Below, one piece after another: positions 50,489 to 61,732 of a stretch of DNA of 64,000 bases (position 1 is the stretch's first letter; the number at the start of each line of letters is the position of its first letter). The DNA lies in contig JAQTMA010000001.1 in the NCBI GenBank assembly GCA_028714615.1, forward strand, positions 1-64,000, written 5' to 3'. The position numbers were made by a program, and so were the translations under genes. The stretch is from Anaerolineaceae bacterium. Lineage in GTDB: Bacteria; Chloroflexota; Anaerolineae; Anaerolineales; Anaerolineaceae. A model generated the notes under the pieces. The model saw only the letters and a program-made list of their open reading frames with translations, was not told where the DNA came from and made no database searches.

Positions 50489-52156
50489 CTATGGCGGGTT
50501 TGTCGCCTCTTGAGTCGGCTTAAAACCAATAAATACCGCCGGAGATGTTTTGTCTTTATAAATAATCCGATATTGCCATTGGTTTAATTGCTCGGTGGGT
50601 AAAAACACCTTGAGCCCTTCCCGGATCATAGAATCATCAACAAGCATCGAATTGGTATAGACGAAATAATCAGGATTGACCACTCCGATGACATTGAACC
50701 CTCGGTTGTAGGCTGTTCCTAATAAATCTCCATTTCGCCGGGCCTCAAAAGCTGCCCTGTCCAAATTCAGCCCCGAACCGCTCATGGTGGGTATATCCAG
50801 TGAGTACGAGATGACACCATCGTCAATCTCAACAATTCCTTTTCCGGAGGACCGGAGGAGCTCTTTTTCGATTTGGTCACGCCCACTCCAAAAATCGTAA
50901 AAATATCGGCTATAGCCCGATTGGACTTTCGCGTTGGTGTACGCATTAGCAATGAATATGACAAATAGAATGGATGCGATATTGATAACGAGTCGTCTTT
51001 GCCGAGAAAGATGTTGAAAAAATCCAGAAGCCCACTTCACAATTAACAAATTGAAAATCATGATACAGATCGGGTAATACCAATGGCCTTGTTGCCACAA
51101 ATTCACGAAAGTAATGTTATACGCGCACTTTAGGATCACGTAGGTTGCTAGAATGGAAATCGTTCCATCGATAGGATGATGGTGAAAGTAGTCTCTCCAG
51201 CTTTCACTCCCTTTGGACCGCATCCAATGGATCATCCAGACCAGAGCGGCAATCAATGGAACAAACATCTGTAAGGCGCGCATGGATCCTTCGGACCAAT
51301 GAAACTCGGGAGGGATGAACAAATTGAGTGGGATGATCGTGTTCAAGAAATAACTCAGGTTATACCCAAGCGAGAAAGAGCTTTTAGCCACTCCGCTCAA
51401 GGGGAGAAAGTATCCCATCTGAAGGTAATTGGATACCAGATATCCACCGATCAGGACGACAGGGATAGATAGCGACCCAAGCAGCGCGACCAGATTTCGG
51501 CGGTTTCTCCAATTTACGCAAACCATCAAAATCAGATAGGGGAAAAATATAAAGATGTCATCCAGCCGAGTCAGTGTCATTAATGTCAGAAGAACTGCCA
51601 TGATGAAATGTCCAGGCAGTGTCGGATGGAGATAAAATTCAGAATTGAACAATAACAGAGCAACCAGCCCGAACCAAAGGATTGATAATGGGGTTTCCAT
51701 GCCGTTCATAAATGACCAGGTCGAGCCGTAATTCATTGAGACGGGGAGGACCAACAGGAAAAATATTCCGGGTACCGTGGCGATCAGAGAAACCCCAAAA
51801 TTCCCACTGATCCGATATAGCACCCTGGCGAACATCGCAAACCCGAGGATTGTGAGAATACTGCTCAAAACAAACACGGCGCCCAATTGACGCTCTTCGC
51901 TGATGGCAATCCAGGGGATGGCCATCACATATTTCAAAATGTACTGCCAGAGGGGATGAAAGCCGTTAGTCGCGAAACTACCATCGAAGGTCATAAATTT
52001 TAGATTGGCAGAATGGCGAGCTACCGACAGATAATAATATGTATCTGAGGTGAAGTATTGAAAGATACCAAAAAGGCCGTTTCGCAAAAGGATGAGAACG
52101 GGCGCAAAACCGAGGCAACTGACGACAATCATCACTTTACACAGTTGTTTTGCCAT
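50489..52156 (-). CDS. GT-C glycosyltransferase (copy 2)
   Basis: Same 555 residues as 8698-10365, with the TATAAT element at 52199-52204. Confidence 0.7.
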   Translation of the reverse strand: MAKQLCKVMIVVSCLGFAPVLILLRNGLFGIFQYFTSDTYYYLSVARHSANLKFMTFDGSFATNGFHPLWQYILKYVMAIPWIAISEERQLGAVFVLSSILTILGFAMFARVLYRISGNFGVSLIATVPGIFFLLVLPVSMNYGSTWSFMNGMETPLSILWFGLVALLLFNSEFYLHPTLPGHFIMAVLLTLMTLTRLDDIFIFFPYLILMVCVNWRNRRNLVALLGSLSIPVVLIGGYLVSNYLQMGYFLPLSGVAKSSFSLGYNLSYFLNTIIPLNLFIPPEFHWSEGSMRALQMFVPLIAALVWMIHWMRSKGSESWRDYFHHHPIDGTISILATYVILKCAYNITFVNLWQQGHWYYPICIMIFNLLIVKWASGFFQHLSRQRRLVINIASILFVIFIANAYTNAKVQSGYSRYFYDFWSGRDQIEKELLRSSGKGIVEIDDGVISYSLDIPTMSGSGLNLDRAAFEARRNGDLLGTAYNRGFNVIGVVNPDYFVYTNSMLVDDSMIREGLKVFLPTEQLNQWQYRIIYKDKTSPAVFIGFKPTQEATNPP

Positions 52157-52236
52157 GAGACCTCTTAAATGGATAAATTTGCTTGGGATGTATTGAAGAT
52201 TATAGCATCCGGAAGCGACCCCTTATCCATTCCCGT

Positions 52237-53478
52237 TCATAACTCTGCCTCTGCGGTGTAGTTATAGCCAAAATATGCCCCAGACAATCCTTCTACTGAA
52301 GGAATTCCCTTTGTGGTGGCGTGAATCGTTCCCGGCGTGACCAATCCTCCTTGCGAATCGTTTCGCATTCGGTTTATCGTCCCGGCTCCATTATTTGCTT
52401 CAGCAGCCCATACGGTAACGGTTGGAACTGCGAATTTTTCAACGATAAATAATTGTCGGGTCAACATGTTATAGCTGTACCCCAGTACTTCATAAGTCCC
52501 ATCGGCTGAACCAGGAAGCACATCGATCCCATACGACTTTTCATAGTAACGCTGGCACAGCCGAAGCTCCGTTGCTACAGATCGATATTCAAACTCAGTC
52601 GGGGTTGCTCCAGCTTCCAATTGCGCCGCTTCCAGATCCAGCGTGGCATTTTGGACCAATTGCCCATCCGTCCAGATCAATACGACCAGATTGGTGAAGG
52701 TACTGCCCAGGGTAATGGTTTGAGACAGGTCGTATTGTGTGGTATTGCTGGGAGTAGCGACGCTCCCACTTGCTCCGGTAGCGGTGATGTTGGCTGCCCA
52801 GACCGAAATATCCGCAGCCCACGTACCCACCACATCGGAAGTAACCGCGTTTTCGGTTCCTGTCCATTCCAGTACCCTGCATCGAATGGTTGTATTGGCG
52901 GAGCATTTCACTTTCATCGATAGCGCAACCGCCTTACCACGTAGGTGGCGGCAGTTGATCCCCTCCACAATCTGCGCCAGCCCGATCTGTTGCGCGGAGG
53001 CTTGGTTTTGGGTGAGCTGGGCCGCATACCGCTGCGTTACCCCATCGACCCTATGCGATTGAAACCCAGCCGCATTCTCACACAGATGAACCCAGCGATC
53101 CGGCCCATAGGCATCATCAGCGTGCAGCGTAGCGACGGCTGGGGCTTGGCGCTGAAAGCAGATGAACTGGCCGTTGATCAGAATATTGCTGGCTGCTGCA
53201 CCGCCGCCTCCCCCAGCGGGAACGGCTCCTCCATCCTTGATTACTTTGCCGGTTGCACCATCGAAGACTGCCAGATGTCCATCGGTGGCCCCGGCTGGCC
53301 CAACCACATCCCCAGACCCCTCAGCCACCACAACCGATCCAGACGAGTTGACCCTGCACAGTTTATGGTCGCTGTCGCGGATAAATAGTTTCTGATCCCC
53401 AGCATCCGGGTTGGCGGGGGTGCTGCCCTGTTCAGTAAGAATTAATTTTGGAAATTTGTTGTCGCTTGCTTTTGTCAT
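52237..53478 (-). CDS. Tail fibre (copy 2)
   Basis: Same 413 residues as 10446-11687. Confidence 0.7.
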   Translation of the reverse strand: MTKASDNKFPKLILTEQGSTPANPDAGDQKLFIRDSDHKLCRVNSSGSVVVAEGSGDVVGPAGATDGHLAVFDGATGKVIKDGGAVPAGGGGGAAASNILINGQFICFQRQAPAVATLHADDAYGPDRWVHLCENAAGFQSHRVDGVTQRYAAQLTQNQASAQQIGLAQIVEGINCRHLRGKAVALSMKVKCSANTTIRCRVLEWTGTENAVTSDVVGTWAADISVWAANITATGASGSVATPSNTTQYDLSQTITLGSTFTNLVVLIWTDGQLVQNATLDLEAAQLEAGATPTEFEYRSVATELRLCQRYYEKSYGIDVLPGSADGTYEVLGYSYNMLTRQLFIVEKFAVPTVTVWAAEANNGAGTINRMRNDSQGGLVTPGTIHATTKGIPSVEGLSGAYFGYNYTAEAEL

Positions 53479-53490
53479 GTTTATTTTCTC

Positions 53491-56472
53491 CTATCCTTGA
53501 TACAACCAATCTGAGCCATCTTCGCTTTCAACTGGAACCGGCGGTGAAGATACCCCGTCTTGCATGAGCACCTCGCCCCCGGAAAGCGATACGACTACCC
53601 AAGCTCCATCAGCCCGTAGGAAGGTCGTTGTACCACCGGGATAACGCTGCATCAGGCCGTGTTTGACCGTCGAGGCATTCAGGTCGGTGTTATCATCCGG
53701 CGCGGCCAGATCATCCAGCTTGGTCGCCAGCATCAGCGCAAAGGCATCCCCGATCTTGCTGGTAATTGTCCCGCTGGCAGGGGTTCCCCCCGAATAATTT
53801 GACAGGTTGAGTTCGGCCAGCGTTCCAGCGCCGATTACGAAAGTCGGATTGCCACCAGCATTGTCATGCCGAATATGACTGGCTTGGATATTATCAACCG
53901 TACCCGCTGTTTGATCGAGCAGATGGTCGGTCAGATCGATAAATGCTCCATTCAATTTCAACGTCCCGATATGCGAATTAGCGTGAGGCATTTCCAAGAA
54001 AGCATGCGGGGCTTGCGACTGTCCGGTACGATACCAGTTCCAGCGCGATCCCCGCAACTGCTCGACCGATCCCTCGAGAAGGATAGGGAGGTTGCCGTTG
54101 ACCCCAACCGTGGTGTCGTACAGATCAAACCCGTCGATCTCCAGCAAGTGGATGTCTGTCTCCGGGAAAAAGTGCAAGATGTTCCGGTTGTCGGAAGGCT
54201 TGTGGATCTTGAAATTTCGCAGGGCCAAAATCTCGAAGTGCCCCCAGATCATGCAAAGTTCTGTGGGCAGTCCATTGCCGACGTTGACCCCTGCTCCCCA
54301 GGTCACATCTACCCCGTCGATGACGATCTGGCCGAAATCCCCCGCGCCCGCAAACCAGGTGTTAGCATGCAGCAGGTTGTTGGTCACCGTCCCGGTGACG
54401 TTGTGGATCTGGATCCGATCCATGCGCGTATTGGCATCGTGAGACAGCAACCGGATGCCTTGCAAGCAGTCCTGAAATTCAACCCCGTCGATAATGACAT
54501 CCGTCATGACGCCCTGCCCCAGATAGGGTCCGCCATCGTTGGTGAGGGTCATATCCAGCATATTGCCGTCCCCGGCGCACAGGGCTAGAGCATCGTCCCA
54601 GGAGTTGAGTTTCAGATTGTGGCCATACACAAAACTCATTGGCCCATTCAGGTGAAGCCCGTCCCCGTTCAACCCTCCGATGCCGTGATCGGTGTGCAGG
54701 TTGTCGATATTGATGAAGTTGGCATTGCCGATATGCACCCCAAAGGCAACATGGTTAACCACGTACACATCTTGGATGGTCAGGTAGTTCGTGCCATAGA
54801 AGGTCATCCCGCAGATCAGGGTATTGTCCGCTTCCCGATTACCATTTGATCCAGTACCGTGCTGGTTGGCCTTATTCTGGTTATATGTTCCTCCGATGAT
54901 GGTGATGTGCTCGTCGGTGATGGTGGTGCGGCTGCGGTGAGCGTTGCGAAGCAGGGCGCGGTTGGAGTTGGCCGTTTGAAAAAATCCGCAGCCGTCCAGG
55001 CACCAGAGCGTTGTATTGGAATAGATATCCAGCCCCGATACCCGCGTTGGCCCATCGAGTATGAGCAAGAGTCGCGAACCGGGGGATGCTTTATTCAAGA
55101 TCGATTGGAGCACCGCTGTATCGTCCGTTCCGCCGCCACTGGTTAGATTGGTATCCAGCGCGGCCCCGGCCCGAGACGCGAATACCACAAACTCCGATCC
55201 AGTCCCGTAGAGACTGTCCAGGGTTTGTTTTGACCAGTGTATGCCTTGCTCGTGATCGAGGTCATTGGCATGACGCACCTGGTAGCCGAGCGCATCCCAT
55301 ACGGACCGATCCCCTTGCAGCGGTTCTCCGACCGGCACGGTCATTTCTACGCACGAGGTTTCGAGGTTATAAACGCCCACCGCTCCTGTCGATTCCAGAG
55401 TCAGAGTAAAGCCTAACCATGTAAAGCTCTGAAGTGGATCTCCTCCCACACTATGAAATTGGACCGCGATACAGTTATCAGCACCAGGCGTAAACAGGGT
55501 TTCGTCCAGCGTGATGACGCGGGTGACAATACCATTGGCCCCTTCCCAGGCCAGCGTTCCATTGATCCATACACCCATACAGTCGTCATCTTGAATAATG
55601 GATAATACGGCGCTGGTGAGCGTTCCGGCCCCTAACGTAAAGACCATCCTGTAGGCAGAATCAAACGCCGTTTTCGTATCATGGGTGATGTAATTGGGAT
55701 AACCCGCGCCCAAATTGCTAATGATTGGACTTTGCCACGCGCTGTCATCATAGACCACCGCCTTCCAGTCATCGACCGGGACGGAGGGCAGGATTTTGCC
55801 GATCCCGACCCCGGTAGTGATTGTCGTAGTGGTTGTCCCCGTACCTGCGCTGGGGCGCATGATCCCGCTCGAGCCGTACAGCCGACCGCCCTCCACGTGC
55901 ACGACTCCGTCGGCACCCAGAACTGCCCAGCCCTCACCACCGATAGAGATGCCCGAACAGATACAGTTCCACGCTTCCAGTCTGCCGGCACTGGCTTGCA
56001 TGCTTGCGCCTACCCCAGAGCCATTGTTGGTGCCCAAGGCCATGCAGTCGTTAATATAAGCAATTCCACTGGGAGGGGCGACTACAGCGATGATCGGATC
56101 GGATGAATTTCCGATGACATTAACATTGATCCCGAGCAAATGGCTGTTAGCGCCCCCGAGGGTCACCGTCCCGGTCAGCATGGTTTTATTGCCCATCGAA
56201 GCCAAACCGACCCCAGCCGGGATGGTGCGCGCTCCAGCATAATTGCCCGGGGGAACCCAGATGAGGTCTCCATAGGTCGCTTCTGCCAACGCCGTGTCTA
56301 GGCCAGTCGCGGTGGGTGGGAAGGTCTTGGCCGGTGTGCCGTCGCCGTTCATTAGCACGATCACCCCCCAGGCGGTCCCGGTAATCAGCCCCGGCAGGGC
56401 GGTTTGGGCCATCAGCACCCGCAGGCGCCGGGCATCATCCTCAATCGACTTTCCGCCCAGGTCGTTTTTCAC
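53491..56472 (-). CDS. Tail spike (copy 2)
   Basis: Same 993 residues as 11700-14681, GTG start. Confidence 0.8.
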   Translation of the reverse strand: MKNDLGGKSIEDDARRLRVLMAQTALPGLITGTAWGVIVLMNGDGTPAKTFPPTATGLDTALAEATYGDLIWVPPGNYAGARTIPAGVGLASMGNKTMLTGTVTLGGANSHLLGINVNVIGNSSDPIIAVVAPPSGIAYINDCMALGTNNGSGVGASMQASAGRLEAWNCICSGISIGGEGWAVLGADGVVHVEGGRLYGSSGIMRPSAGTGTTTTTITTGVGIGKILPSVPVDDWKAVVYDDSAWQSPIISNLGAGYPNYITHDTKTAFDSAYRMVFTLGAGTLTSAVLSIIQDDDCMGVWINGTLAWEGANGIVTRVITLDETLFTPGADNCIAVQFHSVGGDPLQSFTWLGFTLTLESTGAVGVYNLETSCVEMTVPVGEPLQGDRSVWDALGYQVRHANDLDHEQGIHWSKQTLDSLYGTGSEFVVFASRAGAALDTNLTSGGGTDDTAVLQSILNKASPGSRLLLILDGPTRVSGLDIYSNTTLWCLDGCGFFQTANSNRALLRNAHRSRTTITDEHITIIGGTYNQNKANQHGTGSNGNREADNTLICGMTFYGTNYLTIQDVYVVNHVAFGVHIGNANFINIDNLHTDHGIGGLNGDGLHLNGPMSFVYGHNLKLNSWDDALALCAGDGNMLDMTLTNDGGPYLGQGVMTDVIIDGVEFQDCLQGIRLLSHDANTRMDRIQIHNVTGTVTNNLLHANTWFAGAGDFGQIVIDGVDVTWGAGVNVGNGLPTELCMIWGHFEILALRNFKIHKPSDNRNILHFFPETDIHLLEIDGFDLYDTTVGVNGNLPILLEGSVEQLRGSRWNWYRTGQSQAPHAFLEMPHANSHIGTLKLNGAFIDLTDHLLDQTAGTVDNIQASHIRHDNAGGNPTFVIGAGTLAELNLSNYSGGTPASGTITSKIGDAFALMLATKLDDLAAPDDNTDLNASTVKHGLMQRYPGGTTTFLRADGAWVVVSLSGGEVLMQDGVSSPPVPVESEDGSDWLYQG

Positions 56473-57590
56473 TTTTTCGCCTCACGCTCGAGCTGCTTGC
56501 GGTACTGGTTCTGTGCTGCCAAAATCTGGCTCTCGTCGAAGAGCTCGGTTTTCAGCACTGGTTTCTCATCGGCCATCGATACTTCCACCTCGCTCACGTA
56601 AAAATCCCGGGCGTCGCTCAGCCAGGCGCCGAATTCGTTCTTTTTGACCGGGTAATCCATGTCGCGCACCACGCCCGGGCGCAGCCGCCAGGGATCAATG
56701 GACGAGGTAATATCCTCTCCGGAGATGGCCACCAGCTGGCCGCCCCGCAAGGAATACGCCGGCGCGGTCTCGATCTTCTGGTAGTTCAAAAAGCGCCCCT
56801 GGTCCACGAAGAGGCGCCAGGGAGCCCCGCCCGCATCCCCGAGAGCGGTGATCTCAGCCATCTTGTCCCAGGCCCGTGCCGGGGTCGTGGAGCTCATCTT
56901 GACCGCCAAGGAATTGGCGCGGATGGACCCCACATGCAAAAATTCACAGTAAGCCGCGGTGATCGCCCCGATCCATTCCGCCACATCTGTATCCTCGCCA
57001 GTGAGTGCCGACAGATAGCGCCAGTTGGCCGTAAAGACGTATCCAGCCACATCCACCGTCAGTTTGGCGATTTTGGGATCCCCGGGACCCACCCCCACGG
57101 TGCGGGCCCACGGCCAGGCGTTTTCGACCAGGTGGGTATCCCGCCTGGCCTCGACCGCTGCCGCGTCGAAGCCGTCCAGGAGCAGCAGCTCTTCCCGCCG
57201 GCCGTATTCGGCAATCGAGCGCTCCGACTGCACCGGGGCGGTCGTAGCTGCCACTCCGGCCGAATCCAGATACTTGGCCGTGACGTGGTTGGCCATCACC
57301 GAGAGCGAGCGCCGGCGGGCCATGCCGCCCACCTGCAGCTCCATCTCGTAGAACAGCCCCTCCCAGGTGATAAATCCGCCGCTCCGCTCTTCCACGTGGC
57401 ATCCCAGGTTCTCATAGAAGATCCCGGCCAGCTCCGCGGCCGTACCGGTCAGGGTGAAGGAGCCCATCCAAAAGCCGCCCAGGGAGCGGATGGAACGCTT
57501 CCAGGTTTTGCCCACCGCCCCGGTCAGGTCGGCGATGAAGGCTGGCGGGTTGGCCTGGGTCAGCCGGGAGAAGAGGCGCAGCGAGATCAC
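56469..57590 (-). CDS. Tail tip / hub-like protein (copy 2)
   Basis: Same 373 residues as 14678-15799. Confidence 0.55.
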   Translation of the reverse strand: MISLRLFSRLTQANPPAFIADLTGAVGKTWKRSIRSLGGFWMGSFTLTGTAAELAGIFYENLGCHVEERSGGFITWEGLFYEMELQVGGMARRRSLSVMANHVTAKYLDSAGVAATTAPVQSERSIAEYGRREELLLLDGFDAAAVEARRDTHLVENAWPWARTVGVGPGDPKIAKLTVDVAGYVFTANWRYLSALTGEDTDVAEWIGAITAAYCEFLHVGSIRANSLAVKMSSTTPARAWDKMAEITALGDAGGAPWRLFVDQGRFLNYQKIETAPAYSLRGGQLVAISGEDITSSIDPWRLRPGVVRDMDYPVKKNEFGAWLSDARDFYVSEVEVSMADEKPVLKTELFDESQILAAQNQYRKQLEREAKK

Positions 57591-58927
57591 GTTCGCAGCC
57601 CTCGCCAGCGCGGATAGACCGAAAAGACCGGTGTGAGCGTTGGTGTCAAATCGTGGAAGGTAGCGTTTTGCGCGGCCATCACCAGCAGCGCCCCGCCCGG
57701 GGGAAACTGCCAGTTCGAAAACGAAAAATCGATATTGCCCAGGATCCCGTTAGCTTGCGAACCGATGGCATATTGATCGCCCTCAGTTGGGTTGATATAG
57801 GCTGCCAGCTCCCCACCTCCCGTATCCACCCAGACCCCGTCAACAATGAGAAGGTGCTCGGCCGGGACCAGGATCAGGCAGTCCAGGTACAATGCGCCTG
57901 CAGGGGAAATGCGCTCGGCGAAGATCTTCAGCGCATAATCGCCCATTCCATTGCCGATCCCCGGCCCCGTACCGCGGTAACCGGTAGGCGGCAGTTGCAC
58001 CTGGCCCAGCTCGACCAGCTTCCAACCAGTTTGCCCGGAAATGTAAGTGGTGCCCACGATCGAGCCGCGTGAGAAGCCCATCCAGCCGTGCTGCAGTTGC
58101 AGCGCTACTTGGGTGGGATATGCATCGACTTTAACCCGACCCAGCACCAGGTAGCGTCCCACGAAATCATCCAGGTTGGTCGTGGCGATATCGGACAGGT
58201 AGAGGTTGTTGCGCCAATAGAGCTGCGGCATGGTGAAGTTGACCCGCACGCAATGGCCGTCCGAAGCAGAGGCATCATCGATGACCTCTGAGTCGGTCAT
58301 GGGGTTGCCGATGTTGACCGTGCCGGCCTCGCACTCCCACACGGAAATAAATCCGGTCGTGCCATTTCGCAATGGGCGTAGGCCCACCCAGATCCTGGAT
58401 AACCCGGCTGCCACTGAAGCGGAGGAGATGGTCAGGCTGGCGATGCGTCCCTCCACTGCGCCTCCCAGGGCTGCCAGGGCTGCTTTGCCGCCCGTAGCCG
58501 AGAGCGGCCCCGGGGTGTAGGCCGTCGGGGTAGCCGCCTCGTAGAGCGCCTGGCGCTGGATGGCCACGCGTAAATTTAGCCGCCCCCGACCCATCAGCGG
58601 CCCGGAAAAGGCCGAGGGCAGGATCTCAAGCGTCCCGTCCAGCACCAGGGAGCGCTTGGCCGTCTCACCCTCACTCTGCCAGGTGAGCCATACCGGCGAG
58701 GCCTCGATTGGGTTGGCGCTATAGCGCCGGGATGCCTCAAAGAGGCCCTCGAGCTGAACCACGGACGTGCGGGTATTTGCATCTGACGCCACGGAGAAGA
58801 GCTCCATCGTCTCCCAAACGGAATCGGAGCCGGTCTTGGGTCCCCAGGTCGCGTCTTTGAGCAGGAGCGTACCGGTCAGGAAATTGAGCGTGACGGTGCC
58901 GTCGCTCAGGGATAGCTCACGGGTCAT
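57587..58927 (-). CDS. Distal tail-like protein (copy 2)
   Basis: Same 446 residues as 15796-17136. Confidence 0.55.
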   Translation of the reverse strand: MTRELSLSDGTVTLNFLTGTLLLKDATWGPKTGSDSVWETMELFSVASDANTRTSVVQLEGLFEASRRYSANPIEASPVWLTWQSEGETAKRSLVLDGTLEILPSAFSGPLMGRGRLNLRVAIQRQALYEAATPTAYTPGPLSATGGKAALAALGGAVEGRIASLTISSASVAAGLSRIWVGLRPLRNGTTGFISVWECEAGTVNIGNPMTDSEVIDDASASDGHCVRVNFTMPQLYWRNNLYLSDIATTNLDDFVGRYLVLGRVKVDAYPTQVALQLQHGWMGFSRGSIVGTTYISGQTGWKLVELGQVQLPPTGYRGTGPGIGNGMGDYALKIFAERISPAGALYLDCLILVPAEHLLIVDGVWVDTGGGELAAYINPTEGDQYAIGSQANGILGNIDFSFSNWQFPPGGALLVMAAQNATFHDLTPTLTPVFSVYPRWRGLRT

Positions 58928-58930
58928 AGC

Positions 58931-61504
58931 TCAGGCTCCCATCGTGGCATTCAGGCGCGCCCTGCGGCGCTCGTCGACCATCGCCAGCCCCAAAGCGGCT
59001 GTGCCCTGATCGTAGAAATGCTGGTTGATCGTGTCTCCGCCCACCGAAGCCTGCGCCAGGCGTCCCGGACTACCGGAGAGAGATCCGCTGATGTTGACGT
59101 TTCCCAAAGCCCCGATCGCGCCATTGACATCAGTAGCGATCTTTTTGAAGGAATTGGTAAAGCCCGCCCCCAGTCCCAGGGCCATATTCTGCCCGATGCC
59201 TGCAAAGACCTTACTGGGACTGGCTATACCCAGGGCTTTTTTGACCCCGTCCACGATCCCGGTGAAGAACTTTTGGATGTTCTCCCCAAACGCCGCGGCA
59301 TTATTCTGGATGCCCTGCCAGACCCCATCCACGATGTTTTTACCCACATCCCAGAGGGTGGTCACCAGGCCTTTAACCCCGTCCGCGATTGCGGTCACCA
59401 GTTTCCCAGCCTCTGTTCCGAGCGTCGGAAGCATGCCCACAATCCCGGTAATTAGCATTGTCACGAGTTGCACGGCCGCCTCGCCGATCATCGGCAGCGC
59501 CGCAATGATCGCAGTAAAAATGGCGGTCACAATCTGCGGGATGTAGGGTAGCAGGATTGGGATCGCCGCAATGAGTCCAGTGGCCAGCGCCAGGATAAGC
59601 TGCAGGGCTGCTTGAATGAGCGCAGGGAGGTTCTCCAGGAGCGTCAGGATGATCTTCGGGATGATCTCGAGGATAGTCGGGATGAGCTGGGGCAGCGCAG
59701 CCGCGATGCCGGTCGCCAGGGTGATGATGAGCTGCAGCGCCGTTTCAATCAGCATCGGCAGCTGGGGCAGGATGCCGTTGACCAGAGCCAGCACCAACTG
59801 CAGGCCGGTCTGCATGATCATCGGCAAGCTGGTGATCACGAACTGGATGAAAGCATTGATGAGCTGCAGCACGACTGGCAGGAGCGCGGGAATGGCCGTG
59901 ACGAGGGAACTGGCCAGACCGTTGATGATCGAAAGGCCCGTCTGCAGGAGCCGCTCCGGTTTTGTGGCCAGGTTGGTGAGGAGATTGCCGATCATCTCGC
60001 CGATCCCACTGGCCATGTCTCCCGAACCCGCTCCGGAGAAGAGCTCTTTGAACAGACCACTGATCCCGCCGGTCTTCAAAGTGTTCGCCAGGCTGCCGAT
60101 CTTGTCGGCAATCCCGGCAACGCTGTCCTTCAATTGGATGGCCTTATCGACGTTGTCACGGCCAAAGATGGAATTGAGTGCCCCCCGGATGTTCCCGGTC
60201 TGCAGCTTAGTGAAGACCTCATCCATCTTCCCGCCGAATTCGCCAATTTTGGTCGTCAGCCATTCCACTCCCTTGGTCATCGTAGAGCTTTCCAGGAAGT
60301 TATTCAGCAGGGTGGTGGCCCGCGTAACGATCGGGAGAAGCGCCGTGCCGATTTTGGCCTTGAGGTTCTCCACCTGGCTGGCCAGGATCCTCTGCTGGTT
60401 AGCTAGTCCTCCCGAGGTGCGAGCAAAATCACCCTGGGCCAAGGCCGTCTGCTCCATGATCAGCGCGTAGCTCGCCTGAGCTTTAGCCGCGGCCGGCAGC
60501 TCGCCGTTGACCTCCTTGAAGCCCATCTTGAGCGCCTGGGTCTTCAAGGCAGCCGCGGATATATTGACCCCCAACGCCTTCAAGGGTTCGGTTTCTCCGG
60601 TGAGCCCGGCTCGTAATTTCTCGAGCACTTCCTCCGGAGAGAGGTTGTTGAAACTGGCCAGGTCCCCGGCCAGCTTGACTATACCCACCGACATATCGGC
60701 GCTTTTGTCGTCAGTCATGCCCATCGAGCGAAACAGGTTGCCGTACGTCCCAGCGGCAGCCAGGGCAGCATTTTCCGACATACCCAGCGACGTCGCTGAA
60801 TCCTTGCCGAATGCCAGCACGCGCCCGGACGCGTCTCCAAAGACCACCCCCACTTTGGAAACCGTCTCATTCAGGTCGCTGGCCGGGCCGATGGTTTTGG
60901 CTGCCAGGGCGCCAATGGCCACACCTGCAGCCGTGGCGGCCCCCACCAGTCCGAGGGCCAGGCCTGCTGTGAGTTTGGCCACGTGGACTACCAGAGAGCC
61001 TAGTCCGGTGGCGGCTGATTTGGCATGGCCAACGAGACCCTTGAGGGCGTTACCCAGGTGATCCGTAGAGGTGCGCGCTTTATCTTCGTGCTTCTGCAGC
61101 GCCTGGGTCTGATCTCCGGCGCCTTTGCTCTCTTTGCCCATCGCCTCGAGCGCAGCGCCTGACTGCCGGAGCTCGCCCTGCATTTTGTTCAGGGTTTCGG
61201 TCTCTTTGTTGATGCTGATCTGGAGCAAGTCCAGCTCTTTTTTGCTGGTCTTTCCATCCGCGGCTAGCTCCTGGTAGACCCGGCTGAGCCCGTCCACCTT
61301 CTGCTGCTGCAGTCCGATCTGGCCGGTGAGCGCCTTGATGCGCGCTTCCAGGCCGGCGCTGGACTTGTCCCAGTCGCCCATACTGGCTGCGACTGCCTTG
61401 AATCCGGATTCAATCACCCGGACCTGGCGATTGAGGTCAGCAACGCCGGCCTTGTAATTGGTCGTGTCGAGGGCTACTTTTCCACTCAGCGGGTTATCGC
61501 TCAT
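58931..61504 (-). CDS. Tape measure protein (copy 2)
   Basis: Same 857 residues as 17140-19713. Confidence 0.92.
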   Translation of the reverse strand: MSDNPLSGKVALDTTNYKAGVADLNRQVRVIESGFKAVAASMGDWDKSSAGLEARIKALTGQIGLQQQKVDGLSRVYQELAADGKTSKKELDLLQISINKETETLNKMQGELRQSGAALEAMGKESKGAGDQTQALQKHEDKARTSTDHLGNALKGLVGHAKSAATGLGSLVVHVAKLTAGLALGLVGAATAAGVAIGALAAKTIGPASDLNETVSKVGVVFGDASGRVLAFGKDSATSLGMSENAALAAAGTYGNLFRSMGMTDDKSADMSVGIVKLAGDLASFNNLSPEEVLEKLRAGLTGETEPLKALGVNISAAALKTQALKMGFKEVNGELPAAAKAQASYALIMEQTALAQGDFARTSGGLANQQRILASQVENLKAKIGTALLPIVTRATTLLNNFLESSTMTKGVEWLTTKIGEFGGKMDEVFTKLQTGNIRGALNSIFGRDNVDKAIQLKDSVAGIADKIGSLANTLKTGGISGLFKELFSGAGSGDMASGIGEMIGNLLTNLATKPERLLQTGLSIINGLASSLVTAIPALLPVVLQLINAFIQFVITSLPMIMQTGLQLVLALVNGILPQLPMLIETALQLIITLATGIAAALPQLIPTILEIIPKIILTLLENLPALIQAALQLILALATGLIAAIPILLPYIPQIVTAIFTAIIAALPMIGEAAVQLVTMLITGIVGMLPTLGTEAGKLVTAIADGVKGLVTTLWDVGKNIVDGVWQGIQNNAAAFGENIQKFFTGIVDGVKKALGIASPSKVFAGIGQNMALGLGAGFTNSFKKIATDVNGAIGALGNVNISGSLSGSPGRLAQASVGGDTINQHFYDQGTAALGLAMVDERRRARLNATMGA

Positions 61505-61511
61505 GGGTTGC

Positions 61512-61715
61512 CTACATCCAATCCACCTGGTCGCAGTACACCGATTGCGCGGTTCCTGATACGCCCGAGAGCTTCATCAGGAACGGGAGCAAACTCTCGA
61601 TATCGGTATCATCGATATCTTTCAGCGACCAGTTGAACGCTTTGACCAGGGTGATCTCAATGTCCACCATCCAATCACCCAGATCCGTGATCGGGTCTTG
61701 GGTCAAAGCGTCCAT
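61512..61715 (-). CDS. Tail chaperone frameshift extension (copy 2)
   Basis: Same 67 residues as 19721-19924, in the -1 frame of the next entry. Confidence 0.7.
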   Translation of the reverse strand: MDALTQDPITDLGDWMVDIEITLVKAFNWSLKDIDDTDIESLLPFLMKLSGVSGTAQSVYCDQVDWM

Positions 61716-61732
61716 CTGGTCCGTCCCCGGTG